Part shown: positions 56,431 to 64,000 of the stretch, one piece after another
Layout: each line of letters begins with the position of its first letter
How positions within the stretch are numbered: the stretch's first letter is position 1
Assembly (NCBI GenBank): GCA_027625915.1
Contig: JANTQA010000029.1
Location: forward strand, 4,216,001 to 4,280,000
Length of the DNA: 64,000 bases
Direction of reading: 5' to 3'
Source: Anaeramoeba flamelloides
Taxonomy: Eukaryota > Metamonada > Anaeramoebidae
Program-made: the position numbers and the translations under genes
Notes under the pieces: model-generated
Told to the model about the DNA's origin: nothing
Seen by the model: only the letters and a program-made list of their open reading frames with translations
The model's database searches: none

Positions 56431-59400
56431 ATGGTTTCGCAAGTCGAGCTTTTTAGGCAAAAAAGAAAACGAGAGAAATTTCAGGTTTCTGAAAAGATTC
56501 TCTCTATTGTTTTTTCAGAGATTACATATACTGTCTTAACACAAACCTTAATTCCAGACGAGTTTGGAACTCTACTTGAATCGCTAGGTTGGATACCCAA
56601 TTTACCATTTAAGCCCACAAGGAAATTCCATCAAAAGAAAAACGAACAAAGCCATATCAAAATCGTCCAAACGTTTTATAACTTGATCTCGAAAGATCGT
56701 TTTTCAAATTATGTGTTTCTTCGTGGTGTGTCTGTTTCAGAATTAATCTTTTTTTTATTATTTGATTTGACCAAACTGAAGGCACGAAAGACCGCAGTCA
56801 AAATTAAACACCCGCAACTCAGGAATGTGAAAAAGAAACATATCGAGCGGCTCATCGATTTAATATTTAAATCAAAATTTACTTTACGATATAAAGTAAT
56901 CACCAGCATGGTTTTACGAAAATTGATTCCAAAAGTGGGGTACAAAAAGGTTAAACAAAATGAGCTTGTGAAAAAAATTGAGCAGGAACTCGATAGATTC
57001 GAAAAAAAGGTATGTTTTCATTAATTCTTTTCTTTTTTATTTATTTTTTTTTATTTTATTTGTTAAAAAAATTTTACACACACCCTTTTTGATTGCAAAA
57101 CCTTGTGTATTCAAAGAAGACCAAATTTTGTTTCTTTTGGATTTCTCATTAAAACACTAAACCCAAACCTTTCCTCTTCGATCGAATAAAATTTTTTGTT
57201 TTTCTTACAAACTTTCATTCTTCCTCAATTGAAAATTCATTTTATACAAATCAACTTTCCCAGAAATTCAAGTGTTATTGATGAGGAGACAATATTTAAG
57301 GACTACACTCCCACCCTGGAGGGTGTTTTCTTATTGTGTTATTTTACATTCACTTCTTTAAAAGAATTTTCATTCTGAAGAAATTGGATCAAAAAAAATT
57401 AACTGATTTCAAAAATTAAAAATCAACAAAACAAGAAACAAATTTTCAAAGAGATTTTTGAAGGAAAAATTTATTCAAAAAAAAAGGACTTTAAGGGATT
57501 TTCAAGTACAAGATCAAATTTGTAAACATTTCAAACTTGTAAAAATACCTGTAAACAATATTTAGAGAAGCTCAGGAAATTGTTTTGTGTTTTATGGATT
57601 TTAAAGGGAAATTATGAAATTGTAAAAGCAAATATTGGTTTGAATACAAGAAAGGTAAAATTGTGAAAATTGTTACACCTCTGAAAATTTCTTATTTTTT
57701 CAAAGAGATATTCTCAGTGTGAAAATTTAACTGGGATTATAGAACTCTTTCAAAAGCGTTTTTATCAACATTTTCACTGTTTTCATGTGAAAACGTATCC
57801 CTTAACCAAAAGATTCACCAAAAAAACTTATTTCTCAATAAAAGTTTATCTATTAAGATTTGTGTTTCATTTTTTACTAAATGACATTCCTAATAATTAG
57901 AAAGTCAAAAGAAAATTTATTGTTTCTCAAAATTTCAACTGATCTTAATAGCAAACTAGAAACAAATTAATCACTACAAGAATATCACAATCCATAAAAA
58001 TACTTTCCAGACTTTTTGGAACTTTGGAGCCTGGCAGTCTGTAAGATTTCAGTTTTCAGTTTTCAGTCTTCTTTCCTATTTTTTCAAATTTCAAATACCA
58101 GAAGAAAGTTTTTTAACATACCGAAAAAAAAGGGTAAAAAAAATGATTTAAAAAAAGATAACATTTTGGAATTTGTATGAAATTTTTGAAAGTTATTTAA
58201 AAGAAAAATTTTTGTTAACTTTCAAAAACCTGGAAATTTTTTTGATAAAAATCCAAAAGCTAAAAGGTATTTAAATTGCAAGTTTTTAATCGTTTGAATT
58301 GTGAAAACTTTTAAATTGAAAGTTATTGAATTTTGTTCTTGTAATTACTTTTCAAAAATTTGAAATAATTTCAAAAAACAAAAGTTTCGTGGATTAAAAA
58401 AAGTTACCGACAATTTTTGTGCTATTCTTGTCTTGAAACCCTCATAAAAAAAATCAATTTTTAATAATCATATAACTGTCTTTATTGCTTTGATTTTGAA
58501 ACAATCACCTTTTTATAATTCTGAGTTTGGCCTTAGAAGAATGAAAAAAAATGAGATTGTTCGAAGTGATATAAGATGATATTTTGGAGTTTCGAAGAAT
58601 GACAATTAATATCATCTTAACACCAGCATAATATCATATTTTGAGTCTGGTGGAGGATCCAAAAAGAGGAATTATAACAAGGTGACTTTTGAACAAATGA
58701 AACAATATGAGATGCTATTTATTTTTGGAACTCAGGATCTAACTCGTCGAAACAAAAAACAAAAATAACAAACAAAAAATACTTTGTTATTTTTTAATGA
58801 GGCTTTCAAGAAATTGATCTTCAAAGGATCCCCCCCACTCTCAATGGAGTTATTGGAAACATTAAAGTCAAATGTTACATTGGCTTAATTGGAGACAAAA
58901 CTTTGTTTAAATTTTATAGAGGCAAACGAGATTGTCCAACCTTCCAATGTCATCCATTTCCTCTTTTATTCCCTGTTTGTCAAGCAATTCCCAAAAAAAG
59001 ATCTAGCATAAAAACTTGCACATATGCTGAGTGTTCTAAAATGTGAATGATTTTGAGCCTTCCTCTAAAAATTTCCTTGGCTTGATGTAGCAAAAAAAAA
59101 AATATTTTTTTCAAAAATTTCTAATTTTTCTTTTTTTCTCCTTTTTTATCGATTTAAAATATCTTTTTTATTTTTCCTTTGAAAAAAAGAGAATTTATAA
59201 TATATATATATATATATATATTGTAAATGAAATTGGTTTTAAAATGAAATGAGAAAATAACAAAGTTTGGATTTAGATATTGTTTTTCAACAAAGAAATG
59301 GAATTTGCTCAATTTTCAATTTTTATTCTAAAATATGAAGGACTTTTTATTTGATCTCTATTGGGAAAATAATTCAATTCCTTTGAACCAAAATATTTGT

Positions 59401-62342
59401 TAAAATTAATAAAAAATCGAGACATGTGCTGATACCAGTTTTATCAGTTAAAAAATCCAAAAAAAAAAACTAGTTGAAATCTTCCAAAATAACTTTAAAT
59501 ATCAATTGTAAAGTTATTTTGGGAAAATTATTCTTTTTTTTTTGAATCAAATAGAGTTGAAAAAAATAGAAAATCTGGAAAAAATGGGGATATTATTACT
59601 TTTCAAAATTGGTCAAATTAACAATTTATTCAACATTTTAAATCAAAAAATAAATTTTAAAAAACATTTTTCATAAAATAATAAAAAATTAATTATTATC
59701 TCTATTTCAAAATTAATTTAATTTAATTCTAGGGACAATTAAAAAAAATTGAAAAAGAAATGGAACAAGACAGCTATGAAATTCTTTCACCAAATCTTGT
59801 ATTATTAACGATTGAATTTCCCGAAGGAAATAAAGATTCAATTATTTGTAATACAAACGAAACAAGTGCTAGTGATATTCGAGAATTTTTTCAACAAAAG
59901 CTAAATAGAGATATGACATCTGTGGGCTTATTTGCCAAATATTGTGATGAAGAATGGACATCCAATACCTCTATTCATTCAATTGGTGCGCATTCGTCTC
60001 AGATGGATGGTGAATTTCTTGAAGATGATTCATTATTGGTATCCTTTCATCATCGAGAATTATTTTTAAAAGAAAAAATTCCTGAAAAAATTGATATTAC
60101 ATTTCCGTTTTATTTAAAGGATTTACCTACGCGGTGGATCACCGTTAGCACCGATAGTCTAGTTTCAAAAGTTATTAGAAATTTATCAAAGCGATTAGGC
60201 GTTAAGAAATATGGGCTGGTATTGAAACAACAACACACCTTTGTATGGGGTAATTCTGTTTTACTTTCCGATTTCACGGATATTTCCATGGATTCTGAAA
60301 GTGAAAGTATTGTTGACTTTGGAAGTTTACCATTTGTTCCCTTGGGCAACGGCTCATTTAATCCTACACCAAAAAATATTAATAACATTTTAAAGGAAAA
60401 TCAAAATTTTGGCATTTGGCTATTGCCCGGGTTTGAAAATCGAATTTCATCTTATTTAAATAAAATTTTGACACATGGGTATATTTTCTTAGAATTTACC
60501 CCCAAACCGATGTTTGCAGAAATAATTTTACCAAAATCGTATCACGTAACCGAAACGAAAATCAATGTTTTGATTGATTTAACAACACAGGTGGACATTT
60601 TAATTCAGGAACTTTGTAAATTTTATGAGCTTGAATGTGATAATTCGACCCATGAATTTGTTTTATTATATGTGAAATATTTTGATCGAATTGAAAATAA
60701 AAACAAGAGTAATGATCAAATTTTAAATGGGGATGGTAATACAGATGATAACGAATATCTAAACGGAAATGAATTTAAAAATGAAAAACACAAAAATATT
60801 GATATTATTCACCTTAACCAGACTAATAGTAAACATGGATCTAGCAATATTAACATCAATAGTAATAGTAATAAACACAGTAACAACAATAACAGCCATC
60901 ATATAAACAGCAACAAAGGCAAAGACAAGGGCAAAAACAAATTATATGTTAATCATAATAGCAATAAACGAATTAATAAAAACAAATTCATTCATAGATA
61001 TAGTTTCAACCATACAAATAATAGTGATCATAAAAATAATTCAACTCATCATAATATTAATCGATATGATCTTGATATAATTGATAATTATGATTATTAT
61101 TACCACCCAAATTTAAATTATGATGACAATAAGAGTGATAATAACAACTACATTAATAACCATTATAGGAAAAACAGCAACAATGTAAACAAGAATAAGA
61201 ATATTCATAATTATCATTTTCAAATTGACAAAAAAAAAAAAAAAAACAAAAAATTATCAAAAAAATAAAAAGAAAAGAAAGTATTTTACAAAGCTCAAAT
61301 CAAAATATGGAAGAAATACAAATCAGGGAAATGGATTTATTGAACTATTTAATATTCGGAGAAGCAATGAGAAAATTAAATCATTCTATTTAGAAAATAG
61401 TTTTGATCAAAAAACCCTAAGTGCTAGTGAAAAATTAAATGTTAGTTTATTTGATTTCAGTCAATACATTTCGCATGAAAACCAAACAAATACCATTGTT
61501 TCTGAAGAAAATGAAATCTCCACTAATTTAAATGAAAAAATTTATGGAATTACAAGCCAAAACGATTCAACGCAAAACGCGTCTAGCTTTCCAGATTTTA
61601 GTATTTATGATTTGCCGGATTTAGATTTCATTGATTCAAATGTAAATACATTGAATTCATCAAATGAAAAATATATACCCGAAATTAATTCTGAAAAGGG
61701 GCTTATAAAAACTAACAATTTTAATAAAAAAGTTAATAAAATAATCAAAAAAAAAAACCAAAATAATTCAGAAACAGTTTTGAAAAAAAAAAGTAATTCC
61801 ATCCAAATACAGGCAAAGGCAAACCTTAAGCCAAATATCTTATATACCCCAAGAATAAAATCACCAATAAAAGATATTACTAATTCTTCAAATTTAATTG
61901 AATCCAGAAACTTTCAAAATAATTTTTCTGAATTGTCCTTACCAACAAAACTAAATTTTATTTCTTCGTCAAATCAAATTATTAGTTCCAATACTTTCCA
62001 AAATTCCATAATAAAAAAAAAAGAGGGGAATAATTTGACAAAAATTAACAAAAAAAATTCTATTCGTGTAAATTCAATAAAATTTAAATTAAGTCAATCT
62101 TCTCCTCAATTAACAGATATAAATTTTTTTAATAATTATGAATCATTAAAAATTAATAATACCGAGCATAATAATATAAATAATAACATGAAAAAGTTTT
62201 ATTCTTCTCAAGATATTAATAATAATAATTATAATATTTATTATAAGGAAAATAAAAGAAAGAATAATAAAAAAAAATTCTTGAATAAGCCAAAAGGAAA
62301 AAAAACAATGATCCTAATTTAAATAATAACAATAAAATTTCT

Positions 62343-62377
<35 letters not shown>

Positions 62378-62603
62378 TAAAATTTCGTATAATAATAATA
62401 ATGATCAAGATAATAATAACGATAATAATAATTTCATAAATAATAACAATAAAAATACTTTAAAAAAATACAATAATAAAAAAATTAATTTAAAGGGAAA
62501 AAATAAAAATAACAAAATATTAAAAAAAATTGAAATGAATAATACTGAACAAAAGCATTCAAGAATTTTTGATAAATTCAAAAAAAAAAAAAAAAATTCT
62601 CAT

Positions 62604-62635
<32 letters not shown>

Positions 62636-64000
62636 TAAAAAATCCGCAAAAATTAATCAAAAAAAAAACAAAAAAAAACATAAACAAATCAAAGAATTGT
62701 TTTCTTTAAATAATAAACTCACTTTAAAAGAACAAGGTATTGATGAATTAAGTTATAAAGTTACATTAAAATTAACTTTAATAAAAAAAAAATATAGTAA
62801 TGATCTTCAAAGCGCTAATTATATAGAAAATATTAACAAAGAAGATTTTTGGCAAGAATTAAAAGACGAAGGACAAAACAATATTATTTGGGAAGACGAA
62901 GATACCATTGATGATTACGAACAAATATTTTATCAAAAAAACAATAATAAATTTGAAAAAACAAATTCTTCAAATAATCCAAACAATTATAATATTACTA
63001 ATCATAATTTAAATAATTTAAATAATAGCCAGAACAACAATAACGACAAAGATAATAGCACAAACTCTCAAAATAATAATTATTTTTATAATTATAGTAA
63101 TCTTAATTTTAATAATAATGAAAATAATGAAAGTGGTATTAATAACAATAGTAATATAAATGATAATAATAATAATAATAAAAATACCAATAATAATAAT
63201 AATAATAATAACATCAGTAGCAATAATAACAATAAAAAGAATAACAAAATAAAAAGCAACAACATCAGTAGCAGTAATAATACTAATAATACTACTAATA
63301 ATAATAACAACAATAACAATAAGAACAACAACAGCAGCAACAGCAACATCAACAGCAACATCAACAAAAGCAACAATACCACCAATAATAAAAAGAACAA
63401 CATCAACAATAATAGCAATAATAATAAAAAGAACAACAACAATAACAACAAAACAAATAACAAAATAAATAACAGCAATAGCAAGAATAACAATAAAAAA
63501 AATGACAAAATAAAAAACAACAAACTCAGCAGAATTATTAATATTAATAATAATAATAACAGTAGAAGAAGAAGAAGAATTTACAAATACAAATTATTTA
63601 ATACTTTTAGTAATAACCAATTAAATAACATTTTATCCAATACTATAAATAACAATACCAACAGCAATAGTAGTAGCAACAATTTATTTCAAAAAATTAG
63701 AGGTGCAAGTTTAAATATGTCAATAAAAATCTTAACTACACCCAACCAATACGATTTAGAATTTGTTAATTTATTTATTGATCTGTTACCAATGATCACT
63801 GATGAAATTCTATTTTTAACAAAGCTTTTTGAAAGATTTAATGTTCCAAAATATGATCATAAAGGAAGCAAAATCTCAAACAAAGAAAAAGAACAAATCC
63901 AATTAATAGTACTTGATATTATTGATCAATTAGTAACCAAAAATCCAAAATATTTAACTAACCATTTAAAGGTCTTAATTAGAGATTTTCTAAAAAAGGT
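56431..64000 (+). CDS. RasGEF-family protein with N-terminal ubiquitin-like folds, 3'-partial
   Basis: Exon 1 is 56431-57009 (193 codons) and exon 2 starts at 59733; both junctions are phase 0, joining EKK to GQLKKIEKEMEQ in one helix. Exon 1 is helical and unrecognised. Residues about 210-520 look like two or three ubiquitin-like/RA-type beta-grasp folds (LVLLTIEFPEG, KIDITFPFYLKDL, IFLEFTPKPMFAEI). A long His/Asn/Lys-rich linker follows. The visible end is a RasGEF_N (REM) domain from about 63700: SLNMSIKILTTPNQYD, FVNLFIDLLPM, ILFLTKLFERFNVP, QIQLIVLDIIDQLV. The catalytic CDC25 domain should lie past the right edge. The frame moves by one at a 17-base A run (61230-61246) and back at an 8-base A run (62298-62305). 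Coding signal continues cleanly on both sides, so sequence errors are likelier than decay. Promotes GDP release from Ras-type GTPases if the unseen domain is present. Confidence 0.8.
57010..59732 (+). other. RasGEF intron 1, 2.72 kb
   Basis: Donor AAG|GTATGT and acceptor TTTAATTCTAG; phase 0 on both sides. The content is AT-rich with a TA run at 59198-59221; no LINE, MITE or copy of the block seen in the BEACH and MYB introns was found. Confidence 0.8.
62340..63560 (+). repeat. Asn-codon-rich linker DNA of the RasGEF gene
   Basis: AAT/AAC-dominated sequence, densest at 63000-63560, with two long A runs (62580-62596 and 62604-62630) that encode Lys in frame. The frame stays open throughout. 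A Leu-only frame on the opposite strand is an artefact of this composition. Confidence 0.85.

Noticed and set aside
63092-63523. Leu-only minus-strand frame
   Set aside because: Complement of Asn codons (AAT/AAC) in the RasGEF linker.

Overview
This window is nuclear DNA from an AT-rich, intron-bearing protist. By eye it is about four-fifths A+T. Proteins carry long Asn, Lys and Glu tracts, introns are GT-AG, and all three stop codons end genes (TGA for the MYB gene, TAG for the HNH gene, TAA for the perforin-like and SUMO-ligase genes), so the genetic code is standard. The gene set (a BEACH giant, a three-repeat MYB, a PIAS/SIZ ligase, a RasGEF with N-terminal add-ons, a perforin-2-like protein) fits a free-living amoeboid eukaryote. 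Anaeramoeba-like metamonads or amoebozoans are the candidates I would test first; that placement is inference.

Layout. 1-10394 (minus): the first three exons of a BEACH-domain protein; its PH-BEACH and WD40 end lies beyond base 1. 10395-14427: intergenic DNA with a dead non-LTR retrotransposon (LINE) carrying a YADD motif and a MITE. 14428-28141 (minus): a five-exon 3R-MYB gene whose repeats are split over small exons separated by introns of 4.7 and 5.9 kb packed with mobile elements. 28142-34721: no gene, but a Tc1/mariner relic and two MITEs in a row. 34722-35183 (plus): a small HNH-nuclease-type protein. 35184-40853: gene-poor. 40854-42875 (minus): an intact MACPF protein like perforin-2/MPEG1, far richer in G+C than anything else here. 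42876-50212: LINE fragments, a MITE and a long inverted repeat. 50213-52453 (plus): a PIAS/SIZ-type SUMO E3 ligase. 52454-56430: gene-poor, with another LINE 3' end. 56431-64000 (plus): a RasGEF-family gene running off the right edge, with a 2.7 kb intron and two reading-frame breaks at A runs.

The genes have no shared pathway; they are unrelated host genes embedded in repeats. The mobile DNA is the more unusual part. At least three MITE families use TA target sites. One LINE family has 3' ends carrying motifs repeated every 10 bp plus imperfect palindromes. A roughly 2 kb non-coding block occurs in introns of two unrelated genes, in the same sense and close to the 5' splice site in both. Paired copies with and without insertions let the order of several insertions be read directly.
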